Origin: Bacteroidales bacterium
GTDB taxonomy: Bacteria > Bacteroidota > Bacteroidia > Bacteroidales > WRLA01
Assembly (NCBI GenBank): GCA_031254805.1
Contig: JAIRTP010000034.1
Coordinates: 1-44,042, forward strand
Reading direction: 5' to 3'
DNA length: 44,042 bases
How positions within the stretch are numbered: the stretch's first letter is position 1; each line of letters begins with the position of its first letter. This document shows, piece after piece, positions 25,785-34,601 of the stretch. The position numbers were made by a program, and so were the translations under genes. The notes under the pieces were generated by a model, which ran no database searches, was not told where the DNA came from, and saw nothing but the letters and a program-made list of their open reading frames with translations.

Positions 25785-26915
25785 TTGAGCAAAAGATCGG
25801 ACAAGAAGAAAAAACGGATTGTAATCTCCGTGACCAACGATTTGGTTACGGATCAACGCGTTAACAGGATTGCCACAACGTTATACAATAATAACTACGA
25901 CGTATTATTGGTCGGCCGCAAATTGAGAAAGGCGTATGCAATCGATCGGTCGTATAAAACCAAAAGATTTCAATTGATTTTCAGAAAAAAAGCAGTTTTT
26001 TATGCAGAATTCAACATCCGCCTTTTCTTTTTTTTGTTGTTCGTAAAAGCGGATATTTTTCTCTCGAACGATACGGATACGTTACCGGCAAATTTTTTAG
26101 CGAGCAAAATCCGTCGGAAAAAACTGGTTTTCGACGCGCACGAAATGTTCCCCGAAGTTCCGGAAGTGATCGGACGTCTGCGGGTTAAAAAAATCTGGGT
26201 CAAGTTTGAAAATATGTTTTTTCCAAAACTTAAAACTTGTTATACTGTTTGTCAATCCATTGCGGATTATTACAACGATAAATATAACATCAACATGCAG
26301 GTTGTAAGAAACATATCCGTTTATAAACCGCTTGAAAACATTGAGAAAAAGATCAAAAAGACCGACAAGAAAATTTTATTGTATCAAGGCGCCGTTAATA
26401 TCGGACGCGGAATAGAGTGGGTAATCGATGCGATGCCTTATTTGGAGGAGGCGGTTTTTTATATTGCCGGAGGAGGCGATATTTTGCAGCAACTTTTAAC
26501 ATACGTCAGTAAGAAGAATTTAAATGATCGCGTGATCTTTTTAGGAAGAATTCCTTTCGAAGATTTGAACGAATATACTATTTCGGCTGATTTGGGCGTT
26601 AGCTTATTAGAAAATAAAGGATTGAATTATTATTACTCTCTGCCTAATCGAATCTTTGACTTCATGCATGCGCAAGTTCCTGTTTTAGCAACCGATTTTC
26701 CTGAAATCAGAAAAGTATTGACGGAAGCGGGAACAGGCGAATTGATCGATTGCTACGAGCCGCAATATTTAGCGGGAAAAATAAAAGAGACCCTGCAAAA
26801 ATGGGAAAACAAAGCGGATAAAGAGAAAATTTTCGAAAAAGCGCGCGCAAAATTTAATTGGGAAGAAGAGGAAAAAAAATTATTGAAAATTTTTAAACAA
26901 TTAGAAGAAGAGTGA
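25785..26915 (+). CDS. glycosyltransferase, GT4-like
   Basis: The 376-residue product has a GT-B fold pattern. The N-terminal half begins KKRIVISVTNDLVTDQRVNR and includes LVFDAHEMFPEVPEV. The C-terminal half has KILLYQGAVNIGRGIEWVID, then FYIAGGGDILQQL, VIFLGRIPFEDL and YSLPNRIFDFMHAQVPVLAT, with the nucleotide-sugar-binding acidic region AGTGELID. It starts at a TTG (25785-25787); no in-frame ATG exists before residue 120. A GATATTTG box (7/8 of the promoter consensus) lies 27-36 bases upstream. It lies between lgt and a lipoprotein gene (18-base gap). The acceptor is unknown and is probably a surface glycan or lipid. Confidence 0.88.
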   Translation: MSKRSDKKKKRIVISVTNDLVTDQRVNRIATTLYNNNYDVLLVGRKLRKAYAIDRSYKTKRFQLIFRKKAVFYAEFNIRLFFFLLFVKADIFLSNDTDTLPANFLASKIRRKKLVFDAHEMFPEVPEVIGRLRVKKIWVKFENMFFPKLKTCYTVCQSIADYYNDKYNINMQVVRNISVYKPLENIEKKIKKTDKKILLYQGAVNIGRGIEWVIDAMPYLEEAVFYIAGGGDILQQLLTYVSKKNLNDRVIFLGRIPFEDLNEYTISADLGVSLLENKGLNYYYSLPNRIFDFMHAQVPVLATDFPEIRKVLTEAGTGELIDCYEPQYLAGKIKETLQKWENKADKEKIFEKARAKFNWEEEEKKLLKIFKQLEEE

Positions 26916-26933
26916 TCTTCGTTTTTTAGCAAT

Positions 26934-28376
26934 ATGAAATATCGTAAGACCATATTATTTTTTTGTTTTTGGGCGACGCTCGTTACGGTTATTTTCACGT
27001 CGTCATGCAGAAAAGATCCTGCATTTAATACCGACGGCGGAGTTAAATTGGCTTTTTCAACCGACACCGTTCTTTTTGATACAGTTTTTACGACAATCGG
27101 ATCGTCAACGCGAAAATTAATGGTTTATAATCCCTATGATGAAGCCGTTAAAATATCTAAAATAGCTTTAGCGGGCGGTTCTTCCTCGCCTTATATGATC
27201 AACATTGACGGAGAATATTCAACGGCTATTTATGACAAAGCGATCGAGCCTAAAGATAGTATCTACATTTTTGTTAAAGTACGTATCAATCCCGACGATA
27301 GCAATAATCCGTTTTTCGTTCAAGATTCCATCATTTTCAATACCAATAATAATTATCAAGACGTCAAATTGGTGGCGTGCGGACAAAACGCCAACTATAT
27401 TTTACCTGACGTTTTTGGGCAATCTTTCAATTATCGCCGCGTAGAGGGCGTTTGGACGAGTGAAAGGCCTTATGTGATTTATGATTACGCGGTAATTGAT
27501 TCGGCGACAACGCTGGTTATCGAAGAAGGATGTCAATTATATTTTCACAAAAATGCTCGATTATGGGTCTACGAAGGGACATTGCATGTAAACGGAACGC
27601 CGGAAAATAAGATCGTGTTCCAAAGCGACCGGCGCGAGCAAGAGTTTAAAAACCTTCCCGGACAATGGGACGGCATTCTTATTACAAATGCGCTGAATTG
27701 TTTCATCCAAAATGCGGAGATACGAAATGCCATCTCTGGAATCCAATGCGATGGATTTGTCGCTTCTTCCGAAGCTCCGACGCTGCAAATCATTAATACC
27801 AAAATCGAAAATATGAGCACAGGCGGAATTGCCGGAAATGGAACGTATATAGTAGGAGCCAATATATTGATTGACAAATGTTATGAATACGCCATGGCTC
27901 TGTGCGGCGGCATATTTGGATTTCAACATGTAACAATCGCTAATTTCGTATCCACCGCCGAGAAGCCTTCTATGATATTGCAAAATTATTTTGAGCAATA
28001 TGAAGGATTCGGAGAGACGATTATCGTGCATAAAATTCCTGTTGCGCCTACTTTGATTAGTTTTGAAAACAGCATTGCTTGGGGAAAAACTAAAGAAGAA
28101 ATTGTTACTAAATATTTGGAAGGATACGATTTTAATTGGAGTTTTGACCATAGCCTTTTACAAACCCAACGCAATTTGAATGAAAGTAACTTTATAACTT
28201 GTTGGGCTAACGAAGATCCACTGTTTGTCAATTGGGAAGAATATGATTATAAATTGGATACGCTCTCTCCTGCTTTAGATAGAGGAAAGCCGCTGCCCAA
28301 TATACAAACCGATATCAACGGCTTTTTGAGAAATCCTCAACATCCCGACTTAGGAGCTTACGAGATGACGTATTGA
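26934..28376 (+). CDS. lipoprotein with right-handed beta-helix domain
   Basis: The 480-residue product has a lipobox FTSSC (acylated Cys25). Residues about 30-145 form an immunoglobulin-like domain (FSTDTVLFDTVFTTIGSSTR; LMVYNPYDEAVKISKIAL) similar to DUF1573/ASH modules. Residues about 160-470 show beta-helix rungs (TTLVIEEGCQLYFHKNARLW, then LHVNGTPENKIVFQSDRREQ, CFIQNAEIRNAISGIQCDG and LQIINTKIENMSTGGIAG) and end in TDINGFLRNPQHPDLGAYE, the motif seen in choice-of-anchor and pectate-lyase-like surface proteins. It is a conserved Bacteroidetes type of surface lipoprotein. No catalytic residues can be named. It follows the glycosyltransferase gene by 18 bases. Confidence 0.88.
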   Translation: MKYRKTILFFCFWATLVTVIFTSSCRKDPAFNTDGGVKLAFSTDTVLFDTVFTTIGSSTRKLMVYNPYDEAVKISKIALAGGSSSPYMINIDGEYSTAIYDKAIEPKDSIYIFVKVRINPDDSNNPFFVQDSIIFNTNNNYQDVKLVACGQNANYILPDVFGQSFNYRRVEGVWTSERPYVIYDYAVIDSATTLVIEEGCQLYFHKNARLWVYEGTLHVNGTPENKIVFQSDRREQEFKNLPGQWDGILITNALNCFIQNAEIRNAISGIQCDGFVASSEAPTLQIINTKIENMSTGGIAGNGTYIVGANILIDKCYEYAMALCGGIFGFQHVTIANFVSTAEKPSMILQNYFEQYEGFGETIIVHKIPVAPTLISFENSIAWGKTKEEIVTKYLEGYDFNWSFDHSLLQTQRNLNESNFITCWANEDPLFVNWEEYDYKLDTLSPALDRGKPLPNIQTDINGFLRNPQHPDLGAYEMTY

Positions 28377-28447
28377 TTCTCTATTTTGTATCAAAGACAA
28401 GCTACATGAAATATCTAATTTTAATTCAAATGTTACACGATTTTTTT

Positions 28448-28467
28448 CATACCTTTGTAGAGGTATG
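28448..28467 (+). promoter_or_regulatory. clpS promoter inside an inverted repeat
   Basis: TACCTTTG (28450-28457) matches TAnnTTTG exactly and lies within arms CATACCT (28448-28454) and AGGTATG (28461-28467) around a six-base loop. The repeat covers the -7 region and the likely start of transcription, so it could be an operator. Confidence 0.5.
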
Positions 28468-28484
28468 ATTATTATTGTAAGACA

Positions 28485-28757
28485 ATGCTAAAAGAGTTAC
28501 AACAAAGGCTCATTAATGAGTCAAAAGTCGAAACGGGAGAAGATCAATTAATCTTTTTTAATGATGATTTTAATACATTTGATCTCATGATAACGTCGTT
28601 GATTATCACTTGCGACCGCTCTTCTGGACAAGTATTCCAAGGCGCTCTTATAGCGCATCTTAAAGAAAAATGCTCAATAAAAAATGAAACAAGGGATATC
28701 TTGGCGTCCATTAAAATATCTCTGCAAAACAAAAATTCAACTGCTAAAATAATGTAA
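28485..28757 (+). CDS. clpS: ClpS-like adaptor of ClpAP/ClpCP
   Basis: ClpS delivers N-degron substrates to the Clp protease. The 90-residue product has the signature Asn-Asp-Asp in LIFFNDDFNTFDLMITSLI (about 22-40) and the His of the second motif in QGALIAHLKEKCSIK, where canonical members have HxxGKxxV. The Gly at that place is Glu here. The N-end-rule pocket acids (NDD) and the His are kept, so binding of hydrophobic N-termini is plausible, but the protein is divergent. NfeD follows after two bases and FloA after two more, so the three form one operon. Confidence 0.78.
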   Translation: MLKELQQRLINESKVETGEDQLIFFNDDFNTFDLMITSLIITCDRSSGQVFQGALIAHLKEKCSIKNETRDILASIKISLQNKNSTAKIM

Positions 28758-28759
28758 AT

Positions 28760-29233
28760 ATGGATATTGTATTTATTGCCATACTTGTCGTATTAGGCTT
28801 CGCTTTATTGCTATTAGAACTCTTGGTATTGCCGGGCGTGGGCGTAGCCGCAATAGGCGGGTTTCTTCTTTTAGGCGTATCTATTTGGCAAATTTTTTCT
28901 CATTACGGCGTTACGGCAGGCGTTTGGAGCATTGTCGTTATCGCTATTTTATCGCTTGTTTTCATCTATTTCGCATTACGCGCTAAAACATGGCGAAGAG
29001 CCGCTTTAAAATCCGAAATTGACGGTAAAGCGGACGGACAACCTGATGTTCCTATTTGCGTAGGCGATCAAGGGAAAACCGTTTCAAGATTAGCGCCGGC
29101 AGGAAAAGCATATATCAACGGCGATTATTTCGAAGTACGTACTTTCGGAGAGATGCTTGATCCCGAGGCAGAAATAGAAGTTATCAAAATAGAAAACAGA
29201 ACAATTTATGTAAAATCTATAAAAACTAATTAA
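28760..29233 (+). CDS. NfeD-like membrane protein
   Basis: The 157-residue product has two or three membrane helices (about 3-26, 30-50, 56-75) and a cytoplasmic OB-fold domain. The latter has [20 protein letters not shown], then [20 protein letters not shown] and [11 protein letters not shown], as in short NfeD proteins. These act as partners of flotillin/SPFH proteins in membrane microdomains. The flotillin-like FloA gene starts two bases after its stop codon, which supports the pairing. Confidence 0.93.
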   Translation: MDIVFIAILVVLGFALLLLELLVLPGVGVAAIGGFLLLGVSIWQIFSHYGVTAGVWSIVVIAILSLVFIYFALRAKTWRRAALKSEIDGKADGQPDVPICVGDQGKTVSRLAPAGKAYINGDYFEVRTFGEMLDPEAEIEVIKIENRTIYVKSIKTN

Positions 29234-29235
29234 TT

Positions 29236-30228
29236 ATGAGTGAATTTATCATAGTAGCTATTATTATAGCATGTATTATTCTAATTTGGATATTTTTATA
29301 TTTTGTGCCGGTAGGAATGTGGTTTACGGCATTACTTTCTAATGTCAGGATCTCGCTGTTGCAATTGGTGCTGATGCGTTGGAGAAAAGTGCCTCCACGC
29401 GTTATTGTACAAAGTTTGATCTCTTCCACCAAAGCTGGACTAAAATTGAACCGAGACGAGCTGGAAGCGCACTATTTAGCGGGAGGAAATATCATAAAAG
29501 TAGTAAACGCTCTAATTTCCGCGGACAAAGCCAATATGGGATTAGATTTTAAAACGGCTACCGCGATCGATCTTGCCGGACGCGATGTTTTTGAAGCCGT
29601 GCAAATGTCTGTAAACCCAAAAGTCATCAATACTCCTCCTGTTTCTGCCGTAGCAAAAGACGGGATTCAGTTGATTGCCAAAGCACGCGTAACTGTTCGC
29701 GCAAGCATTCGTCAATTGGTTGGAGGCGCCGGTGAAGAGACCGTTTTGGCAAGGGTCGGCGAAGGCGTCGTCTCGTCTATCGGATCGGCGGCTTCCCACA
29801 AACAGGTGCTCGAAAACCCGGATACTATCTCTAAAGTGGTGTTAAGCAAAGGGTTGGATTCGGGAACGGCATTTGAAATTTTGTCTATCGATATTGCCGA
29901 TATTGACGTCGGAAAGAACATCGGAGCCGCCCTGCAAATGGACCAAGCCAACGCCGACAAACATATTGCTCAAGCAAAAGCAGAAGAACGGAGAGCAATG
30001 GCTATCGCATTAGAACAAGAGATGCAAGCAAAAGCGCAAGAAGCGCGCGCGAAAGTTATTGAAGCAGAAGCGGAAATTCCAAAAGCAATGGCGGAAGCTT
30101 TCCGAAACGGCAATTTGGGAATTATGGATTATTACAAATTTCAAAATATTCAAGCCGATACCGAGATGAGACAGGGAATCGTGAAATCTTCCAAGAAAGA
30201 TAAAGGAGAAAACCCGAAAACCAAATAA
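29236..30228 (+). CDS. floA: flotillin-like protein FloA
   Basis: FloA (UPF0365 family) organises membrane microdomains. The 330-residue product has an N-terminal membrane insertion (about 4-27), the family core ([20 protein letters not shown], then [20 protein letters not shown] and [20 protein letters not shown], about 45-185) and an SPFH-like helical region with Ala/Glu/Lys repeats ([20 protein letters not shown] ... [20 protein letters not shown]). It ends in a charged tail. The length matches the family. It is the last gene of the clpS-nfeD-floA operon and is followed by a terminator. Confidence 0.96.
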   Translation: MSEFIIVAIIIACIILIWIFLYFVPVGMWFTALLSNVRISLLQLVLMRWRKVPPRVIVQSLISSTKAGLKLNRDELEAHYLAGGNIIKVVNALISADKANMGLDFKTATAIDLAGRDVFEAVQMSVNPKVINTPPVSAVAKDGIQLIAKARVTVRASIRQLVGGAGEETVLARVGEGVVSSIGSAASHKQVLENPDTISKVVLSKGLDSGTAFEILSIDIADIDVGKNIGAALQMDQANADKHIAQAKAEERRAMAIALEQEMQAKAQEARAKVIEAEAEIPKAMAEAFRNGNLGIMDYYKFQNIQADTEMRQGIVKSSKKDKGENPKTK

Positions 30229-30258
30229 TCTGATCATTAAATATGTAGCATATATGCG

Positions 30259-30287
30259 GGGGCGACGATTTTATGAATTGTCGCCCC
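30259..30287. terminator. bidirectional terminator between floA and prmC
   Basis: The perfect 8-base GC-rich arms GGGGCGAC (30259-30266) and GTCGCCCC (30280-30287) are followed on the plus strand by a T-rich run (TATTCTTTCTC). The right arm touches the prmC stop codon on the other strand. Confidence 0.75.
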
Positions 30288-31153
30288 TATTCTTTCTCCC
30301 CTTTTACAAAACGGTCTTTATCATTAAAATCCTTCAAAATCGAAATATTGGTAAAAGAATATTTTTGTAACACTCCGGCAACTTCTTCTCCAAAACGTTC
30401 ATTGATCTCAAAAAATAATTTGCCTTCGGAAGATAATCTTTCAGATGCAACGCCGGTTATCGTTTTATAAAACAATAACGGATTGTCGTCAGGAACAAAA
30501 AGCGCATCGTGCGGTTCATTCTGCAACACATTAGATCGCATCAAAGCTTTCTCGGATTGACAAACGTAAGGCGGATTGGAAACAATAACGTCAACGTCAG
30601 GGATCAACTTAACGGCGGCGTTCGATAAAATATCGCATTCGAAAAAATGAATATCCGTTTCATGTATTCGAGCATTTTCACGAGCCGTTTCCAATGCTGT
30701 TGAAGAGATATCACAACCGTACAAGATACAGTCGGGACGGTTTTTCTTTAATGAAACCACAATAGCGCCAGATCCGACGCCAATATCTAAAATTCGAACC
30801 GGCTGCAACGGAAGCTCTTTGAAGATGATTTGCGCTAATTGTTCCGTTTCAGGACGCGGTATAAGTACCGATTCGTTCACTTTGAATTGTAATCCGAAAA
30901 ACTCGCTCTTTCCTGTTACATATTGAACGGGAATATTTTGCAGGATTTTCTTACACGCCTTATGAATGAGCAAAAGTTCCGATTCGCTTAATCGAAGATC
31001 GGGATTTGAAGCAAGCGCAAAGCGATTTATTTCAAAAAGATCATCCATCAACAACCAAATAATCGCGTTCGCTTCCTTCTGCGGATAAAGCGAGCCAATT
31101 TGATCGCTATAATGTTTTACAACTGTTCCAACGTTATTGGAAGGTATTTTCAT
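30287..31153 (-). CDS. prmC: release factor glutamine methyltransferase
   Basis: PrmC methylates the Gln of the GGQ motif of release factors RF1 and RF2. The 288-residue product has the N-terminal helical domain, the linker IPVQYVTGKSEFFGLQFKVN with LIPRPETEQL, the SAM-binding motif ILDIGVGSGAI (about 121-131) and the substrate-binding Asn-Pro-Pro-Tyr at 193-196 (VIVSNPPYV). It begins one base after the stop of the TM1266-like gene, so the two are cotranscribed. Confidence 0.96.
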   Translation of the reverse strand: MKIPSNNVGTVVKHYSDQIGSLYPQKEANAIIWLLMDDLFEINRFALASNPDLRLSESELLLIHKACKKILQNIPVQYVTGKSEFFGLQFKVNESVLIPRPETEQLAQIIFKELPLQPVRILDIGVGSGAIVVSLKKNRPDCILYGCDISSTALETARENARIHETDIHFFECDILSNAAVKLIPDVDVIVSNPPYVCQSEKALMRSNVLQNEPHDALFVPDDNPLLFYKTITGVASERLSSEGKLFFEINERFGEEVAGVLQKYSFTNISILKDFNDKDRFVKGEKE

Positions 31154-31154
31154 T

Positions 31155-31412
31155 TTAGATGTCGAACGTAATTTTTTTTACTTCGACGCCGCCAATTTGT
31201 TTTAATTCCTCCTCCAACCGATGTTGCGATGCAGTATCCCCGCTCAATTGCAAAATAATAATTCCAACGCGGCTGCAAGAAGATTCCGATAATTCATGAA
31301 ATCCCAACCGCGAACGTATCGTCGAAGCGTAACGGCTGATGATTTCTTGCGTTTTTCCCGCTTCCTTTACCCGATCGCGAATCAATAAAGCTAATATTCC
31401 TATCTCATTCAT
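31155..31412 (-). CDS. small ACT-like protein, TM1266 / iron-only hydrogenase system regulator family
   Basis: The product is 85 residues from the ATG at 31412 (MNEIGILALLIRDR ... YASTIRSRLGFHE ... RVGIIILQLSGD ... LKQIGGVEVKKITFDI). The beta-alpha-beta-beta-alpha-beta pattern and the INxIL/SRxGxxE-type core fit the TM1266 family, annotated as a putative regulator of the [FeFe]-hydrogenase system. The start is set by an exact -7 element (TACTTTTG, minus strand, 31431-31438) that overlaps an earlier in-frame TTG; the leader would be about 10 bases. It is followed after one base by prmC. No hydrogenase or hydE/F/G gene lies in the window, so the role here is open. Confidence 0.72.
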   Translation of the reverse strand: MNEIGILALLIRDRVKEAGKTQEIISRYASTIRSRLGFHELSESSCSRVGIIILQLSGDTASQHRLEEELKQIGGVEVKKITFDI

Positions 31413-31430
31413 TTTCTTTTGCTTTTTTTG

Positions 31431-31438
31431 CAAAAGTA
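31431..31438 (-). promoter_or_regulatory. -7 element of TM1266-like / prmC operon
   Basis: TACTTTTG on the minus strand matches TAnnTTTG exactly and lies 18 bases upstream of the ATG at 31412. Confidence 0.5.
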
Positions 31439-31492
31439 AGATACTTTTCGATTACAAAATAATTTTATTTTTCCTGCTATTTGAATATCAAA

Positions 31493-32749
31493 TTAATCCT
31501 TCAAATCATGAATGATCAGGCCGCTGCGTAATTTAGGTTCAAACCAAGTTGTTTTCGGCGGCATAATATTGCCGGTATCGGCGATATCGATCAACTGTTT
31601 CATGGAAACAGGATATAATGCAAATGCAACCGCCATATCGCCGCTGTCAACGCGTTTTTTCAACTCGCCTAATCCGCGAATGCCGCCGATGAAATCAATT
31701 CTTTTGCTTGTTCGAAGATCGGCGATATCTAATATTTTGTTTAATACCAAATCGCTCAAAATAGTAACATCCAATACGCCGATTGGGTCGTCATCATTAT
31801 ATGTCCCCGGTTTTGCGCTCAATTTGTACCACTTCCCGCCCAGATACATACTGAATTCATGCAATTTCTGCGGTTTGCAGATATCGACTCCCATCTCTTC
31901 AACTTCAAAATTATCTTTCAATTTCTCGATAAGCTGCGCTTCGGTAAGTCCGTTCAAATCTTTTACAGTTCGATTATAATCGATTATTTTTAATTGATTA
32001 TCAGGAAAATGGACAGCCATAAAATAGTTATATTCTTCTTTTCCGGTGTGATTTGGATTTTGCGCTCTTTTTTCCGCTCCGATACGTGCGGCGGCGGCAG
32101 TACGATGGTGCCCGTCCGCAACATAAGTATAAGGCGCTTTTGTAGCAAACAACTCTTCCAACCTCTTATTTATCTCCGGATCGTTTACCGGCCAAAAATG
32201 ATGCCCGAAACCATCCTCGTCAGCGATAAAATCATATTCCGGAACTTCGTTTTTAACGATATTTTCTACAATAGCGTCGATTTCGGGAACGGCTCTGTAT
32301 GAAAAAAATACCGGCTCAATATTGGCGTTGGTATAACGCGTCAAAATCATACGGTCTTCTTCCTTATCCGGGCGCGTCAATTCATGTTTTTTGATAATCC
32401 CTTTTTCGTAATCTTCGCATGCGGCGCAACCTACGATTCCATATTGCGTCCGGCCATCCATCGTTTGAGCGTAAATGTAAAATTTTGGTTCCTCGTCTTT
32501 TACCAACCATCCTTCTTGCCGCATCTTTTTGAAATTCTCAACCGATTTGTTATAAACCGTTTCACTGTGAATATCAGTTCCTGAAGGGCAATCTATTTCG
32601 GCGCGCGTAACATGTAATAACGAACATGCTTTTCCTTCCGCCATTTTTGCCGCTTCTTCCGAATTCATTACATCATAAGGAAGACATGACGTTTCTTTTA
32701 CAATTGATTTTGGAGGACGAAGTCCTTTAAAAGGTTTGACTATAGCCAT
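31493..32749 (-). CDS. DUF1015 family protein
   Basis: The 418-residue product matches DUF1015 over its whole length: FKGLRPPKSIVKETSCLPYD at the N-terminus, IKKHELTRPDKEEDRMILTR and the hallmark VADGHHRTAAAARIG (about 212-226), then MAVHFPDNQLKIIDYNRTVK. The family's function is not established; the HHR segment suggests a phosphate-binding or kinase/phosphatase-like site. In Bacteroidetes it commonly lies with serA and serC, as here with serA and a four-helix-bundle gene, so a link to serine or phosphoserine is plausible (inference). The gap to the upstream gene is 169 bases without a clear promoter. Confidence 0.92.
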   Translation of the reverse strand: MAIVKPFKGLRPPKSIVKETSCLPYDVMNSEEAAKMAEGKACSLLHVTRAEIDCPSGTDIHSETVYNKSVENFKKMRQEGWLVKDEEPKFYIYAQTMDGRTQYGIVGCAACEDYEKGIIKKHELTRPDKEEDRMILTRYTNANIEPVFFSYRAVPEIDAIVENIVKNEVPEYDFIADEDGFGHHFWPVNDPEINKRLEELFATKAPYTYVADGHHRTAAAARIGAEKRAQNPNHTGKEEYNYFMAVHFPDNQLKIIDYNRTVKDLNGLTEAQLIEKLKDNFEVEEMGVDICKPQKLHEFSMYLGGKWYKLSAKPGTYNDDDPIGVLDVTILSDLVLNKILDIADLRTSKRIDFIGGIRGLGELKKRVDSGDMAVAFALYPVSMKQLIDIADTGNIMPPKTTWFEPKLRSGLIIHDLKD

Positions 32750-32918
32750 AACTAATACTTTAAATTTTTATTTATAATTGAAATATTAACTAATATAGAA
32801 GAAGGCTGTTACGCCTCCTTTGGTAATAATACTTTAAATAAATCTCTGTTTTAAGATTACAAACGAAATCGCAGTAATCAGAAAATAACAAAAAGATCAG
32901 AATCAAAAATTTGAATTT

Positions 32919-33353
32919 TTATTCAAATCCATTTGGTTCCGATAGATGTTCTTCGTCATATTGTTGACGATTGTTTGAAGTTTGTCGTCTTAACGAACCG
33001 ATGAAAGCGCTCAACATTTTGCTTAATTCCATCAGATGCGTATTCGACTCCGTCGCTTGTTCATCAGAAAAAACGCCGATACGCTGTCCGATAGCGGTAT
33101 AGACCACGCAGGAACGTATGGGATTCTTCACCTCTTTTAAAATGTTGACAAATTGCGGTTTGCTGTAGAATGAACCTTGTGAAATAGATAATACAATGGT
33201 ATTTCCAACGTCTAAAAAGTCTCTTTTCAAATCCGTGGGAAATTGATCCACGTTTTTATATAGAAAAGCGACATAATCTAAAGCTTTATGGTACACGCGC
33301 AGGTCTTCAAATCTGAAGAACGCAAAGTTTTTTTCTTCAACCGGATCAAACAT
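32919..33353 (-). CDS. four-helix-bundle protein (S23/IVP-like family)
   Basis: The 144-residue product begins with FFRFEDLRVYHKALDYVAFL and continues with FPTDLKRDFLDVGNTIVLSI and ELSKMLSAFIGSLRR. The LRVYxKALDYV-type start and spacing identify it as a member of the four-helix-bundle family related to the proteins encoded in 23S rRNA intervening sequences. This copy is a free-standing gene, with no rRNA nearby. The SISQGS segment replaces the more common SIAEGx(G) motif. It lies between serA (27-base gap) and DUF1015 on the same strand. The function is unknown, possibly nucleic acid or protein binding. Confidence 0.8.
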   Translation of the reverse strand: MFDPVEEKNFAFFRFEDLRVYHKALDYVAFLYKNVDQFPTDLKRDFLDVGNTIVLSISQGSFYSKPQFVNILKEVKNPIRSCVVYTAIGQRIGVFSDEQATESNTHLMELSKMLSAFIGSLRRQTSNNRQQYDEEHLSEPNGFE

Positions 33354-33380
33354 AGCTACTCTTTTTGGGGTTGTAAAAGT

Positions 33381-34304
33381 TTATTTGTTTACTTGGAATG
33401 TCGTATCGCCTTTTTCTAAGAAATTGACGATTTGTTGTGCTGCCGCTAATCCTGCATTAATGTTAGCTTCAGCCGTTTCGGCTCCCATTTTCTTGGGCGT
33501 CGCAAAAACTCTTGTTCCGAATTTTTCATTTAAAATTGCTTGATTATCAGCTGCAATATCGGTGACATATTTCAAATCTTGACGTTCTTCCATGATTTTA
33601 ACCAACTCTTCTTCATTGATCACCTCTTTACGCGCCGTATTTACCAAGCATCCGCCCTTAGGCATTTTTGATAAAAGATCGTATCCGATCGATTTTTTAG
33701 TTTGTTCATTAGCGGGAATATGAAGAGAAATATATTGACATTTGCTATATAATTCTTCGACGTTATCAACGGGCGTTACGCCGTTTTGAACCATCATATC
33801 TTTCGGCGTAAAAGGATCAAAAGCAAGTACTTCCATTTCGAAACCTTTTGCAATTTTTCCAACCAGTTTTCCTACGTTTCCGTAAGCGTGAATTCCTAAT
33901 TTCTTCCCTTTCAATTCCGAACCCGTCCCGGATTTGAAAGTATTACGCGCCATGTAGATCATCATTCCTATCGCCAATTCCGCTACAGCGTTGGAATTTT
34001 GTCCAGGCGTATTCATCGCCACGATATTTCGCGTCGTACATGCGGCTAAATCGAGATTGTCGTATCCCGCCCCTGCACGAACTACTATCTTTAAATTTTT
34101 AGCGGCGTCAATGACCTCTTTAGTAACTTTGTCGGAGCGAACAATCAAAGCGTCGACTTCTTCGACAGCCTTGTAAAATTCATTGACATCGACGTATTTT
34201 TCCAATAATACAAGTTCATAACCCGCTTTTTCGATGATATTCCTGATACCGTCTACCGCTGCTTTAGCAAAAGGTTTTTCGGTTGCAACCAATACTTTTT
34301 TCAT
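33381..34304 (-). CDS. serA: D-3-phosphoglycerate dehydrogenase-like protein (Bacteroidetes type)
   Basis: The 307-residue product has the fold of NAD-dependent D-2-hydroxyacid dehydrogenases. It shows IVRSDKVTKEVIDAA, the VVRAGAGYDNLDL strand-loop, AMNTPGQNSNAVAELAIGMM, the NAD-binding loop GIHAYGNVGKLVG (about 137-149) and the catalytic-type Arg225 in GGCLVNTARKEVINEEEL. It lacks the ACT domain of longer SerA proteins. The canonical catalytic His context (TPHxGAxT) reads ATPKKMGAETAEAN, with Lys at 271-272, and the usual Asp-x-x-x-Glu-x-Pro loop reads TDIAADN. I recall the same TPKKMGA in other Bacteroidetes SerA, so this is probably a lineage trait. It leads the serA - four-helix - DUF1015 run. 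Confidence 0.88.
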   Translation of the reverse strand: MKKVLVATEKPFAKAAVDGIRNIIEKAGYELVLLEKYVDVNEFYKAVEEVDALIVRSDKVTKEVIDAAKNLKIVVRAGAGYDNLDLAACTTRNIVAMNTPGQNSNAVAELAIGMMIYMARNTFKSGTGSELKGKKLGIHAYGNVGKLVGKIAKGFEMEVLAFDPFTPKDMMVQNGVTPVDNVEELYSKCQYISLHIPANEQTKKSIGYDLLSKMPKGGCLVNTARKEVINEEELVKIMEERQDLKYVTDIAADNQAILNEKFGTRVFATPKKMGAETAEANINAGLAAAQQIVNFLEKGDTTFQVNK

Positions 34305-34353
34305 ATCTGATAACTTCTTTGTCTACAACAAGTTTAACTTAATAATAATAAGG

Positions 34354-34361
34354 CAAAGGTA
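34354..34361 (-). promoter_or_regulatory. -7 element of serA promoter
   Basis: TACCTTTG on the minus strand matches TAnnTTTG exactly, about 50 bases upstream of the serA ATG. Confidence 0.5.
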
Positions 34362-34601
34362 ATAATAATTTCAAACTGCAATAATATTTTTTATTTCTTT
34401 TTTGATAGAATTAAGTGAAATACTAATCGGACGTTTTTTAAGAAAAAAATGGAAAAAACAGTCCGTTCAAAAAACTATTATTCGCTCTCCTGAAAATTAT
34501 TTTTCAACAATTAAGCTATCTATTTATGTCATTATCAGTATTTATTATAAGAATGGCATTCAAATATTGATTCCGAGAAAACCGGCTTATCTCCAAAAGA
34601 G

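Noticed and set aside
27561-28151. 196-codon antisense frame in the beta-helix lipoprotein gene
   Set aside because: The sense frame has a lipobox and regular beta-helix rungs over the whole length; the antisense frame has neither a start context nor known motifs.
32919-33353. Possible 23S rRNA intervening sequence
   Set aside because: The four-helix-bundle protein resembles those encoded in rRNA insertions, but no rRNA sequence flanks it and it lies within a serA - DUF1015 run.
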